Source of the DNA: Escallonia rubra | Taxonomy: Eukaryota > Streptophyta > Magnoliopsida > Escalloniales > Escalloniaceae | Assembly: GCA_033065855.1 (NCBI GenBank) | Contig: JAVXUO010001389.1 | Span: forward strand, 1 to 64,000 | Reading direction: 5' to 3' | Length of the DNA: 64,000 nt | Shown: one piece after another, positions 12,596 through 23,517 of the stretch | How the letters are laid out: every line of letters begins with the position of its first letter | How positions within the stretch are numbered: the stretch's first letter is position 1 | Notes under the pieces: model-generated | Seen by the model: the letters and a program-made list of their open reading frames with translations, nothing else | Told to the model about the DNA's origin: nothing | The model's database searches: none | Position numbers and translations under genes: made by a program

Positions 12596-13426
12596 GGGTG
12601 TGTTTGATAACGTAATTAAGCACTTAAAACTTAAAGTTTTCAATGATTTTCAATTAAGTGCGTTTGATAACGCTAAATCTTGTATCACTTAAAAAATTAA
12701 GTCCTACAAAAAATAGACTAAAATTTTAAGTCAGGTGAACTTACTTAATGCTGATCACTTAATTCAAAGTGAGATGGTTAAAAAAGTTATTGAACATATT
12801 TTTACATAAAAAAAATAATTACCACCACGATGCCGCCTCAATTAATTTGCTGACAACACCGTTTCCACCACAATACAAGTACCACCACAACCATTATTTC
12901 CTTTTGTTACCACCACCACAATTACCATGACATAGTCACTATCACCACCGACACCACCACAAGGACACCGCCACCTCCACCATACCGTTGATGTTGTCAC
13001 TATGTCTGTTTTCGCCAAAATCGTCTAAAGATCCACCACACTACAACCACTGACCACCATGTCGCCGCCTTTCACTATTATCACAATTACCAACACCACG
13101 TCTTCATGCTCAATTACCGCCACCATTGACAGTTTTTTGTCGCCACCGCCACCACACTCCATCGTCACTTCCACCACCACCACCATCAACACGATTTTAG
13201 CCCCCCCTCCCAAAAAAAATAAAAATTTACAAAGTACTTAAACAAATGAATAATTTTGGTAAAATGGATAAATTTGTAAATAAACAATTTTCAGTTATCT
13301 GCTTTTGATTTACCAAACATGTTAACTTATTTTTCAGTAAAAATTAAGTCGCTTAAAGTTTTCCGTTTTACAAATTCTGTGCTTAACTTTTTCAGCACTT
13401 AAATTTCAATTTTATCAAACAGCCCC
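12596..13426. mobile_element. PIF/Harbinger-type MITE
   Basis: Terminal inverted repeats GGGTGTGTTTGATAA (left) and GGGGCTGTTTGATAA (right, reversed), flanked by a TTA target duplication (12593-12595 and 13427-13429). Both features are characteristic of PIF/Harbinger (Tourist-like) MITEs. Arms of about 130-200 bp are AAGCACTTAA/TTAAGTGC-rich. The centre (about 12820-13200) is a CACCAC-type low-complexity stretch that gives spurious reading frames on both strands. Confidence 0.75.
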
Positions 13427-13866
13427 TTAGATAGGAATTCAGTTGATGGAATAGAAATGAATAACAATTTCCTCCCTGCGGTAGGGTGGTGGTGAGGATG
13501 GATTAGCTAATACAAATTAAAGTTGATCAAGTTCAGTACATTGTAGGCATAGCTCATCCACTAGCTGTAAAAGATTGGTTCTGCATTTTATTGTAGTGAT
13601 TTAAATTGCTTTCATCTCAAGCTCATCATTTTTTGTAAAAAGTGTGTTTGGTAAGAACCTTTAATTCTCCAATTGTAGGGACTAAAAGAGCAATGGCATA
13701 AATGAACACAAAGTGGCTGGTATAACCACTCAGGAGATTCAAAAGGACAGTTGCAAGTTGCCAATGAATCTACACTTAAAAAGTCAAAACAAGGACAAGT
13801 GCAAGTTCCAAATGTTGGTGCTGACTAGTCTCATGTGGAAGAATATCATTGCCCTGTTTTTTGTTT

Positions 13867-14964
13867 GGGTTAATTACACTTATGTCCCTGAGGTTTAGGT
13901 GTAATTACACGCGTGTCCATAAGTTTGGAAAATAGGCACTTATATCCTCTGACCTAACGGAATACCCAAATACATAATGGAATTGTCGAAATGACCATAT
14001 TGCCCATGATCTCTCTTCAAATTTTCAAATGCCAACCATCTCTTCAAATTAGGGTTTTAAATTTTCCAAATTAGGGTTTCGAAGCCCTAATTTGACAAAT
14101 TAGAGGTTTCGAAGCCCTAATTTGGAAAATTAGAGTTTCAAAATTAGGTTTTCCAAACCCTAATTTGACAAATTAGGGATTTCAAAGCCATAATCTTTCA
14201 AATTAGGGTACATTTGTTCAATTTAGGGTTTTAGGGAAACACTGATTGAATCACCCCATTCCCTTCCCCCAACCCCGCTGCCCACCCCCTTCCCTTCCCC
14301 CAACCCCTCTGCCTATCTCTCCCTTCCCCCAGCTCGCCCCTCCTCCCTCCCCGCCGGCGCCATTACAGCCACGGCCGCACATCTGCTGCTACACACGCCG
14401 CCGCCCCTCCTTCTCCCTAACCTGCTGCCCGCCCCTTTTCCTCTCCACCGATGACAACAGGCCCACCGCCGCACAACGAGCCCATCGTGTTCTGGTAGAG
14501 GGAAGAGGCTGTCAGCGGCGAGGTGGGGTGAGGGAGGGGACTGCCGGCTGGGTGGGGTGAAGGAGGGGCTGCCGCCGGGGTGGGCTGAAGGAAGGGGCTG
14601 TCGGCGGCTAGGTGAGGTGAGGGAGGGGGCTGCCTGCGACGAGGTAGGGTGAGGGAGGGGGCTGCCGGCGGCATGGGGCGAGGGAGGGGCACTGGAAATT
14701 CAGATTTGGAAGAGAGTTTCTAAAAATATTTGGAGAGAGAAACTCATTTCTTTAAAAATTAGGTTTTTAACAAAGGTAGTATTGTCATTTAAAAAATACA
14801 TATTTATGATATCACAAAAAAGTACACTTTTTGGACGGATACTTGACGGATGGACATAAGTGTTACCTTTTTAACGTTTGTGGACACGATTTGTTACCTT
14901 TTGAAACTTTGTGTCCTTGACTGTAATTACACCTAAACTTCAGGGACATAAGTGTAATTAACCC
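13867..14964. mobile_element. Non-autonomous Mutator-like element with GC-rich core
   Basis: Long terminal inverted repeats of at least 45 bp begin GGGTTAATTACACTTATGTC on both sides. The element is flanked by a perfect 9-bp duplication TTTTTGTTT (13858-13866 and 14965-14973), the Mutator length. Inside are a cluster of AATTAGGGTTTCGAAGCCCT palindromes (14.05-14.23 kb) and a strongly GC-rich block (14.25-14.70 kb) unlike the AT-rich surroundings, consistent with captured host DNA. No transposase is encoded. Confidence 0.88.
14508..14692 (+). repeat. GC-rich tandem repeat inside the MULE
   Basis: About five degenerate copies of a 30-38 bp unit (GGCTGCCGGCGG... GTGAGGGAGGG) in the GC-rich core of the MULE. 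It causes Pro/Gly/Arg-rich spurious frames on both strands. Confidence 0.7.
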
Positions 14965-16101
14965 TTTTTGTTTTCATGGAATTTTAAGTATGTAAAAGTA
15001 ATGTCTTTCCTTTTCTATAGAAGGATTATAGTAGTTTTAGTTTGCAATGTCTTGATTAGATTTTTCTCCTTTTAATTTGTAATATAATGGGGATGGAAAT
15101 ATCTTCTTGATAATAACAATAATGACATATTTAAAACAAAAGGCCAATGGGTATGATCGGGTCTGGTCAGGTCTGAACGACTGACCTATTTCTGACCCAA
15201 CCCGAGCTAACCCAAGTCGAGGACCCGTATCTGACCCACAATTCTTTAACCCAACCCAACCCGCCCATTGTCACCCCTATTTCCACTTCCTCACTTTTTC
15301 GCTAGTAACAACGCCACCTGAATTGCACTTTCTTCGGTTGGTGCGCGTCGCCTTCTTCATCATCATCTTCAAATTCAGGTGCCGTGAATACCATTCCCCT
15401 TATAGTTTTTGTTGTATGATTATTTAAATATAGGGGCTCCCGTATCTCCAGTCCATTCCTCTCTTGTTTAACCTCAGCAGATGTTTGTTGGTTGCTTGAT
15501 GATTTCACTTGATCATGGCCAGAAATCGGGTGCATAAGATCTTTTTCAGGTTGGATAGGTTGTGTTGCAAGGCTATAAGAGATGGGTCAAATGAGATGAT
15601 AGTTGTTGGGGGGGGGGGGGGGGCTGCAGTCAGAAGGTTGGTGAGTTCATGGTGAATTAGAAGAGGGGTTTGGTGCGTGGTTAAGGTTGGGGGATTTATT
15701 GGAATGGAGAAAGCCGGTATTGGGAGTGTCGTGGCTGTGTTGCCGGTGCTACGAGCAGCACTGGATGGATTAGCAGACTGTGGAGAAGGGAGGGTTTGGG
15801 CTTATTATTATTTGTGTGTGTGACTATTGGTTTTTGGGCCCAAAGTGTGAGTAGATATGATGGTTAATTGGGTGGGCAAAAAGTGATAGTCCAAATTCTG
15901 ATAGGCCTAGAATGAATTTGGCAAGGTTAATAGTGGGTACGGTTTACGTTGTATTGGGCCGGCTTGAGCTTCTTGGCCCACTAAGCAGGTGGGGATAAGA
16001 TGTCTGGTTTGAGTCCATATTAACCAAGTCCATTTGATTTGCAGAGGAACATGATCCCTGTTCAAAGGTGGCAGTTGTCTTACCTGCAACGGGGTAAATA
16101 G

Positions 16102-17232
16102 TAAGGGTCACAATAAAGACCAAAACCCATTTACCGGCCCTAATCCATCCACTCAAAACTAACCCAAAATCCACCCATTTAATAATTGAGTCTTAAATAG
16201 GTCATTCATTTTACAACCCAATAACCTATGAATTTAAATGGGTTATAAAGGGGTGCCCATTTAACCATATACATAATAGAAGTGAATAATTAGGTTATAA
16301 ATGGACTGTGTTTAAAAAAACTCAACTAATGCCACAAAACCCGTCGAACTAGACCAGCCAATGATTGTTGAGCACTAGCCAACGACTGCTGAGCACTAGC
16401 CAACGACTGCCGACCACCACCCTCGTACGACCGCCGACCACCATCCTTGTACGACCGCCGACCACCAAATAACCACATCTCTGACCATCGCACCACCACC
16501 CAAAATCCAACAACCATATAAACACCTCTATAAAAATCACAGCACCGCCCACACACCTACCAACAACCACCACCCCATCGCAACAACACCCCCAACCAAA
16601 ACCCAACACCACACAAGATGAAGAGATAGAGAGAAGAATGAATTGTCCTTGGCAATTGAATTTTTGTGACGGTGGCTGTTTTAATGGGGCGGTGGTTTGT
16701 GGTTATGATGAAATCAATGGATGAAGATGGAGAAAGAGAGAGGGAGAAACTGAAGATTGTGAATTGTGTCCTTCGTAATAGAAAAAATTAATTGGTCACT
16801 TTACCGCCGGGGTCGCAGCAGTAGCAGGAACTTCCGCCAGAGACGACGCCGGGGTGTTCACCGGCGTTTTAGCAGACGGAGAAGGAGTTGTCGAAGATTG
16901 AACCGAAGAAGCCTCGCTAGACGGCGGAGTGGCCGCCGGAGTAACAACGACAGAGAGGTAGCCGCTGGAGCTGGGCCGGCGAAGCAGACGGGCTGGTCGA
17001 CGGAGGAAACGGCGCTGCCGGTGAAACTGACGAAGTGGCCGATGATCGACTTTAATGGGGGTTGTGAAAAATTAATGGGTCACTTTGAGATTAATGGGTG
17101 AAATCAACCCATTTAATGAGATGATCCAATTAACCCATTAATAAATGGGTCAAATGGGTCAGTTACCCATTTATACCCAACCTATTTAACTTGCACCCAA
17201 ACCCAACCCACCCACCCACCTTGCCACCCCTA
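16102..17232. mobile_element. Non-autonomous hAT transposon (hAT-3)
   Basis: Ends TAAGGGTCACAA (left) and TAGGGGTGGCAAGG (right, reversed), with a perfect 8-bp target duplication GTAAATAG at 16094-16101 and 17233-17240. AAATGGGT/ACCCATTT subterminal repeats occur on both sides. No transposase is present. The interior contains a short tandem repeat (16.36-16.46 kb; units with GAGCACTAGCCAACGACTGC and CCGACCACC) and a GC-rich coding-like segment treated separately. Confidence 0.88.
16797..17045 (-). pseudogene. Captured arabinogalactan-protein-like coding fragment
   Basis: On the minus strand, 16797-16945 reads about 50 codons without a stop, rich in TP, SP, AP and AA dipeptides (for example TTPSPSAKTPVNTPASS). 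A neighbouring frame further upstream (about 16965-17045) continues the same style (SPAAPFPPSTSPSASPA), so the fragment appears to carry at least one frameshift. This composition is that of the Pro/Hyp-rich backbone of classical or fasciclin-like arabinogalactan proteins. No signal peptide or GPI signal is present. It lies wholly inside hAT-3, which suggests capture of a host exon; low-complexity composition means chance cannot be fully excluded. Confidence 0.5.
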
Positions 17233-18397
17233 GTAAATAGAGAGATTAGGATAAGAGCTTTGAGATTTTACATATCTAGGGATGTCTGGCATATCATCTT
17301 CATCTGACGCTTCGGGCCACGCGTCAATCTATGATTGAGGCTTAAGGGGGACAAATATCTGATTGTTGGGTATGAGATCAGTTGCAATGATTCTAGAGGG
17401 ATCTGTATCAATATTCTCTGTCGGTTCATGTTCCAGGATTTGTGGTTGTTCATTTACGATTGACGTGGCTAGCTCCCTATCATTCGAGTCGCCGTTCAGG
17501 ATGGATGCGTCATCTTCCGGCCAAAACTCATCCTTCGAGGCGCTGGCAATATCCATTGCTTCATGTTCAGCCTCTGATGAGATGGAATTGAAATCATCTG
17601 GGAAAATGACATTTGGCTCGTTTTCTGCTACTAGGTTTTCAATTAATTCATCTACCACTTCTGGTAAATCTGGGAGTGCGCGCAAGATCCATTTCATTCT
17701 CCATGTGGTCGGCTTGATGTTCTATATTTAATAATCTGCACTACTGTAGTATTGACAGGGTCACAGCCCTGCAAATGAAGGAGACCAGATCTATAGCATC
17801 TTTTTCGTGTCAAGGTCGCATTACCGTCTATCGGGATTGGGTAAATAACGGCTTAATGCTTGAGGCCTAAATCCTTCCTTTCGCTTAAAAATGTTTAATA
17901 TGTATGCTTTTGCTGAAATTTTGTATGTACTATGTCTTAAAAACATGTAACTATGTGTAAAGCCGGTGTGGATTGCTCTTGAAAAACATCATGTAACCTT
18001 TTGACTATCAATACTATTCTCATATTTTATCCAAAAAAAAAAAAAAAAGCCGTTCCTTAAAAAACCAGATCTACTCTATCTAACCTTACCGCAGCCCAAC
18101 AAACTACCACGTTGAGCTACACTTTCTATAAACTGCACTAAGCAAGTGGAAGAAGATACCCCGCAACTTGTACTTCAGAAAACTTCGGACAAAGGACAAA
18201 CAAAAGAATCATAGAAATGATGCTAACCTGACGCACCCATGTTACTTTTTTCCTTTCATCCACTGATTGAAGTCAACATCCCAGCATCAACAAGTAAATT
18301 AATCACATAAACTTCCCAGAAATGTTACAAGAACTAGAGTAAATTATCTGTCTATCACGGTGTTAGGTGAATCTAGAGTGATCAGTTCTGAATAAAG

Positions 18398-18428
18398 CCA
18401 ATCTCCTCTCTGCTCTTCTTTATATAAA
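18398..18428 (+). promoter_or_regulatory. Core promoter of the dioxygenase gene
   Basis: CCAAT at 18398-18402 and a TATA box TATATAAA at 18421-18428. The first ATG at 18457 lies only 29 nt after the TATA box, so the 5' leader would be a few nucleotides long if this box is used. Confidence 0.6.
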
Positions 18429-18456
18429 CGGGTGAGAAGGACCACCACCCGGAAAA

Positions 18457-19959
18457 ATGACAGCCGTCGCCATGACAACCGATTACGACCGGGTGAAAGA
18501 CGTGAAGGAATTTGACGAGGCCAGAATTGGGGTAAAAGGCCTCTCAGACTCCGGCATCACCACCATCCCCCGTATCTTCATACACTCACCGGAAAACCTG
18601 CCGGCTTCCAAATCTCCGTCATCTTATGACGGGATTCCGGTGATCGATCTCTCTGGCATAAACGACGCTGTTCACGGTCGCCCACAGATCATTCAAAAAG
18701 TCAAGGAAGCAGCCAAAGAATGGGGTTTCTTCCAGCTGATCAACCACGGCGTGCCGTTGACCGCGATAAACGACACCATTTCGGCGTTCAAGTCATTCCA
18801 CGCTGAGCCTTTGGAAAGTAGGGCAAAACATTACGTGCGTGAGGAGCTACGTGGCGTGACCTACACGTCAAACAACGATTTGTACAGGTCCAAGGCGGCC
18901 AGCTGGCACGACTACGTTCAGGTGTGGAGGGCACCAGAGGCGGCGCCGGTGGACGAGATACCGGCAGCTTTCCGGGAGGAGGTGGTGGCGTGGGATGGGC
19001 ACGCGACGGAGGTGGCGGAGAGGGTGGCGGAGATGTTGGCGGAAGGGTTAGGTCTGCACGGAGGGAAGTTTAAGGAATTGGGGTGTTTGGAGACTAGGAT
19101 ATGGGTGGGAGTTTATTACCCGTATTGCCCCCAGCCGGATTTGACAGTGGGGCTTTCGCATCACACCGATCCGGGGGCATTGACGGTATTGGTGCAGAAT
19201 GAGGTGGGTGGGTTGCAAGTGAAGCATGGGGAGGAATGGGTTGATGTGAAGCCGATTAAGGGTGCCTTGATTGTTAATGTTGGAGACTTTCTTCAGGTAA
19301 TGCTTTATACAAGAATTCTGAAACATTAAATTTTTATAACTTAATTACATATGGAAATTTTTTTGCTCTAAAGCCCCGTCAATTATTTTGAGCAAATTTT
19401 TAGTTTATGCAGTACTCACAATCATGTCCCTTTGTCCTAATACAGTAATTTTGGATTTGTTTTGATGGTTTTGCCTAGTTATTGAGTTGGACTATAAATT
19501 GCATCACATTTAGTTCAATGCTTTTGGCATGATACAAATATTCCAGCAAAGATTCATTTTGTGAGGATAAACATAATGAAGTTCATGAAAAGGGTCCTTT
19601 TGAATGGCCTGTTTTTTTTGGGAGATCGAGGTACAGTGAAGAGTTTATTGATAACTTATGCTTTTGTATTGCAATTAATTGAAGAACTATATTTGTAGAT
19701 AATCTCAAATGATGAATACAAGAGCGTGCAGCATCGCGTATTAGCCAACGCGAATAAAGAACCAAGGATCTCCATTGTCGAATTTTTCAATATTGCCAAT
19801 GGGGATGGATCCAAGCGCTACGGACCAATTCCAGAGTTGTTGTCACCAGAGAAGCCAGCTCTCTACCGAACCTTCACAAAGCAAGAATTCGACCAAAACT
19901 TTTATAGCAAGGGTTTGGACAGCAAGTCTCTTATAGAAAAGCTTCGAGTTGAGGGATGA
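18457..19959 (+). CDS. 2-oxoglutarate/Fe(II)-dependent dioxygenase, ACC-oxidase-homolog type
   Basis: Two exons, 18457-19296 and 19699-19959, separated by a 402-nt GT-AG intron after codon 280; the product is 366 aa, normal for the family. The N-terminal DIOX_N region (about 57-160, with WGFFQLINHGVP) is followed by the catalytic jelly roll. The iron ligands H236, D238 (HTDPG) and H292 and the 2-oxoglutarate contact R303/S305 (RIS) are all present. The N-terminus (YDRVKDVKEFDEARIGVKGL) is the signature of plant ACC-oxidase-homolog proteins, the clade that includes desacetoxyvindoline 4-hydroxylase. True ACC oxidase is excluded by the N-terminal extension and the YPYCPQPDLT block. It is a soluble, probably cytosolic hydroxylase of an unidentified small metabolite. 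M6 at 18472 is an alternative start. The gene looks intact and functional. Confidence 0.93.
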
Positions 19960-22900
19960 CCATTCTTCCATGTCTCTATACAATCATCAGAGCTTTGGAA
20001 CTTGCATGCATCTCTTCGTCGCTATCCACCTTATGCATTTCACTTGTTTGATCTAAAGTTATTACTTATGGACCTCTATTAGAAGTACGAATTTCATATT
20101 GAGGTTTCTCCTGTTCTATCGGATAATTTATGATTAAGAGAATGTATGTTGATCTTTGATGGACGTAACTGTTGCGCTACAATCTTACGTCACGAAAAAT
20201 TACAGTTAGGATAACAGTTCAAAATATAAGTCTTGTTGACCTCTTCCTTCATAACCAATTGATTTTGAGTTGACTTGTTTTCAAATTGTATTAGAGGGTG
20301 TTAATCCAGGCCAATCAAAGTGAAATCCATTACCACCCAGTTTAGTTCATCCACATGCTAGACTGGTCAAAAGAAGTCTGAAAGCACATGAAGGGTATTT
20401 TGATCCATCCCACATCGGGGAAGTACAATGAAAAATTCAACATATAAGCCTCGTAGGCCTCGATTTCCCGTCATAGCCAATTGGTTTTGATACAAGTAAA
20501 ACGACAGTAAACGACAAATATGTTGTTTCATCGTCAGAAATACCTTTCTTGACGAACAATTGATTTCACTCGTTAAGAACGTTAATTCCTAATGGCCATG
20601 AGTTTTGTCGACACATGTTGAACATTTAACGACAAAATTTTCTGTTGGTATAGTTCTCATAAATTTGTTGTTACATGTCCAAGATCATGAAGAATGGTTG
20701 CATATATAGACGAATTGATTTTTGTCAGCAAATCTTTAGTTATCATACATCATTTTTGCAGACAACTTGACTTCGTTGAAAACTACATTCAACGACAAAA
20801 AAGGTCGTCATTACTTGTCCCTAGATTGACGAACTCATTGCTTCTTGAGCATCACGGCAAAATTCTACATGTATAGTTAGGAACAAACAATAAAACTTAG
20901 TCTTCATTCTCGATAAACAAATTTTATCCATTCCAAGTATTTGATTTAGAAGAACCACCAAAAAAGGCTTGGCATACATCCCAAGTGAATACATCCTAGA
21001 GGAGGATGACGAGTAGCTACAACATGCTTCATATATATATCATATATCTCCATATACCAAATCCAAGAACACCGCAACTAAAAGAACAACGATCGCAAGT
21101 CTGCATTAAAAAAAATAAAAAATAAATAAAGAGATTAGAACTAGTCGTGCTAAGATATTGCTCAAACCTGTCCATACTCCATGTCAATTTAGCATCAATT
21201 ACATCTTGTCTTTATCACACACGCACAATGCAATTATTGAAGCATGTCTCTAGCCTCTCAAGAAGCAAATATAAGATGGTAGAGAAACATGCCCAGTGCA
21301 CCCCACAATGGAAATTTAGAAGAAGTAATCTCAACAAATCAATACTCTACACAAGGCAATCTACACAACACAATTGTCTCTTTAAAACCAAGAAAGATGG
21401 GATCGTTACTGCATCTATGGTAGCGCGTCCAGCCAATAAACAAGTATAGTCGTCGGATTTTAGTTTCTACTAACCACAGCAAAGAGATGACGATAGAGGA
21501 TTCAAGAGGCCTATCACTAATACAAATATAGTCATTTAGTTTCTACTAACCACAGCAAAGAGATGGCGTTCTCGATACAGTCCGCATAACAGTCGCTGAA
21601 AATGAAAGATGGCGTTTTAAGTAATCGCTGACACATTTTCTCGCCATTTTTTCAGGCAAACGTTACGCCGCGTTTTTTTGACGTTTTTTAAGAACGAAGC
21701 AATTAAACAGCAACCAAAGAACAACAGTAATGTGGTGGTATTAATAAACGTTGGCAATCCGTAAAAAAGAAAATTTTAAATAAAAAGAACTTCTTCTAGC
21801 TCGAAGCTTCCATTCTCCTTTGAGATAGCTCTAATTTTTTAAACCAGCAGAATACATAAATCATGTAATCAATTAAGAATACCTAACTAAAATGAACTTC
21901 ATAGTTGTCAATTATGGAAAGAATAAACTCATGCACTGAACTAAGGCAACAGAAATGCAGATTACTTCTGATTAATCAAGAACCCGAATAACGAACGAAG
22001 AAAAAACAACCAAATTGAAGTGCAACTAGATCTGTGGACTTCATATATATTAAATAAACAAATCCAACAATTTTCTACTAAACATGATACAAGGACGTTA
22101 ATTTTCTACGAGGGAGGTTGGAATATCTAATGGCAACAGCAAAGCGACGACACTGATCTAGAAGGCGAGCTGATTCTTTCTTGATGAGAAGATGCTGTTG
22201 CTGAGGGTACCAAGATAGAAGAGATTGACTAATCTAGATACTAGGCTGTTTTTGTTTTCTTGTCTTTTACTTCCAATCTTGTGGTAGCTTAAGAACAGCC
22301 AGTGGAATTTCTTTTTGTAGACAAGTATCTTAATTGACGGTGCGTTTAACCAGTCTATTTTGACGAATTGACGTGATTGAAATCTTTACCGCATATTTTG
22401 CTAGAGATTAGTGTCTTTTGTAAAAATTGCTTCCTCACTTTACTACTACAGTACAACGAGAGAAGGGGTTGGGGAAGGTCTTCCATTTGAAATGAGATGA
22501 AAACCGAAACTATAACTTGGATTCAATGATCAGAACGGAGCTGGGGAAGGTCAGTTCTAGTCGGTTGTATCAACTGAGTCCAACACACTTTGATATGTCA
22601 AAACGCAAGTTTCACATCATTTGGAAGGGAAAAGTATAGCATCCTTAGAGATGTTCCGGCTGATAGTGGAAAAACTAACGCTAGTACAAATAAAATGCTC
22701 TATGGGCGAGTCACCTTCTTGACTTGACATAAACACATTCATTGAGTACGTTTTGTCTAGCTATGTAACTAAAGGCCTCACTTAACTCTTTTACATCAAC
22801 AACCGTTTGGCAAATGTTACTCCATTACTCTAGGACAGGCATGCAGGTAGGTACGTATATCCACAAAAGCACTATGTCATTAAAAAGTATAAAGTTAAAT

Positions 22901-22979
22901 ATGTAGTTGACCGCTGTACTGTGATGCAAATTCAATTTTAACCACTGAATTTCGGTTTGTGTCAAAGTGACCATAGACT
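19960..22979. other. Intergenic DNA with weak repeat remnants
   Basis: 3' flank of the dioxygenase, then sequence without a recognisable gene. The stretches 20.48-20.85 kb and 21.55-21.72 kb contain many GACGA/CGTCA/AGTCGCTGA words typical of subterminal repeats of decayed DNA transposons (possibly CACTA), but no ends were found. Short frames here (20694, 21147) resemble nothing I know. Confidence 0.5.
21460..21564 (+). repeat. Direct repeat of about 29 bp, 75 bp apart
   Basis: TAGTTTCTACTAACCACAGC plus AAAGAGATG occurs near 21461 and again near 21537, while the DNA between is unique. This may be a footprint of an insertion or excision, or local duplication. Confidence 0.7.
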
Positions 22980-23413
22980 CGTTAAATTGTCTGTTTCGTC
23001 AAGCCTAAGTCTATTAAGTGATTTAATTTAAGGGCAAATCCGTCGATTTTGTTTCTCCCTTCTCCTCCTCCTCTTCTTCTTTCTTTCTCGTGTCTTATTC
23101 CACGTCTCCGACTGCAAACCAAGCACCACCGCCACCGAGCATAGCCACAGCTCCACCTCCAACCACCATGTGCAACCACGACGCCAACTCAACACCACCA
23201 CTAAGCACAACCACGACTTCACCACCAAGCACAACCACGACAACACCCCACAATCACACTCGCACACAGACACACACACAACACATCCCCCCCACCCCCC
23301 TTCTGGCACACCAAAAATTTAGTACTGCACGCAACTCGTTGCTTATATCGAATAGATGTTGCTACTTGACTTCAATATCATTTTTGTATTTGATTAGGTC
23401 ACTCAGTATGAAC

Positions 23414-23454
<41 letters not shown>

Positions 23455-23517
23455 TGCGCGCGCGCGCGCACACACTACCATCGCCAACCCATACCCTCTT
23501 CCCCATGACCACCACCT
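22980..23517. other. Low-complexity pyrimidine- and CA-rich DNA
   Basis: Between the unrecognised DNA on the left and the Copia fragment. The stretch gives a Thr/Pro/His-rich frame (23090-23545) only because of its composition; no gene is supported. Confidence 0.6.
23413..23476. repeat. Compound microsatellite (CT)n(CA)n(CG)n(CA)n
   Basis: Uninterrupted switch from about 11 CT units to about 10 CA units, then ATGCGCGCGCGCGC and CA again. The CA/CG part is alternating purine-pyrimidine of the kind that can adopt Z-DNA. Confidence 0.95.

Larger units (their letters stand above)
10840..15279. mobile_element. hAT transposon hosting two other elements (hAT-2)
   Basis: Left end CAGAGCTGGCAAA; right end, reversed, TAGGGGTGACAATGG: both fit the plant hAT consensus. 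Flanking 8-bp sequences CTTTCACT (10832-10839) and TTTCCACT (15280-15287) match at 6 of 8 positions, an aged target duplication. ACCCAACCC/GGGTTGGG subterminal repeats lie at both ends (10.88-11.03 and 15.15-15.27 kb). No transposase is recognisable. Leader-like pyrimidine-rich DNA with a (GATCT)n run lies near 11.3 kb. A PIF/Harbinger MITE and a MULE are inserted within it, so this is the oldest of the three. Confidence 0.72.
15288..18046 (+). mobile_element. LINE-like remnant ending in poly-A, split by hAT-3
   Basis: The right end is TCATATTTTATCC followed by 16 A, preceded by CATGTAACCTTTTGACTATC; such tails are typical of plant L1 elements in + orientation. The left part carries repeated GGGCC/TTGGGC words and Ser/Gly/Pro-rich translation that resemble the C-terminal part of LINE ORF1 seen at 62.4-63.4 kb in this window. 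The reading frames are too decayed for a domain call, and no target duplication was found, so the left boundary is only a guess. The 8-bp flanks of hAT-3 show the segments either side were once continuous. Confidence 0.4.

Noticed and set aside
12820-13241. Thr/Ile- and Val/Gly-rich frames
   Set aside because: CACCAC low-complexity core of the PIF MITE.
17329-17731. Acidic 122-codon minus-strand frame as a host gene
   Set aside because: The overlapping + frame is equally long and the region ends in a + strand poly-A tail; LINE-like origin is preferred, though not proved.
18457-19959. True ACC oxidase (ethylene biosynthesis) or feruloyl-CoA 6'-hydroxylase
   Set aside because: The N-terminal YDR...FDE...GVKGL signature and the YPYCPQPDLT...HTDPG block match the ACC-oxidase-homolog clade instead.
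20480-21720. CACTA transposon
   Set aside because: Only subterminal-like GACGA/AGTCGCTG words; no CACTA terminus or 3-bp flank located.
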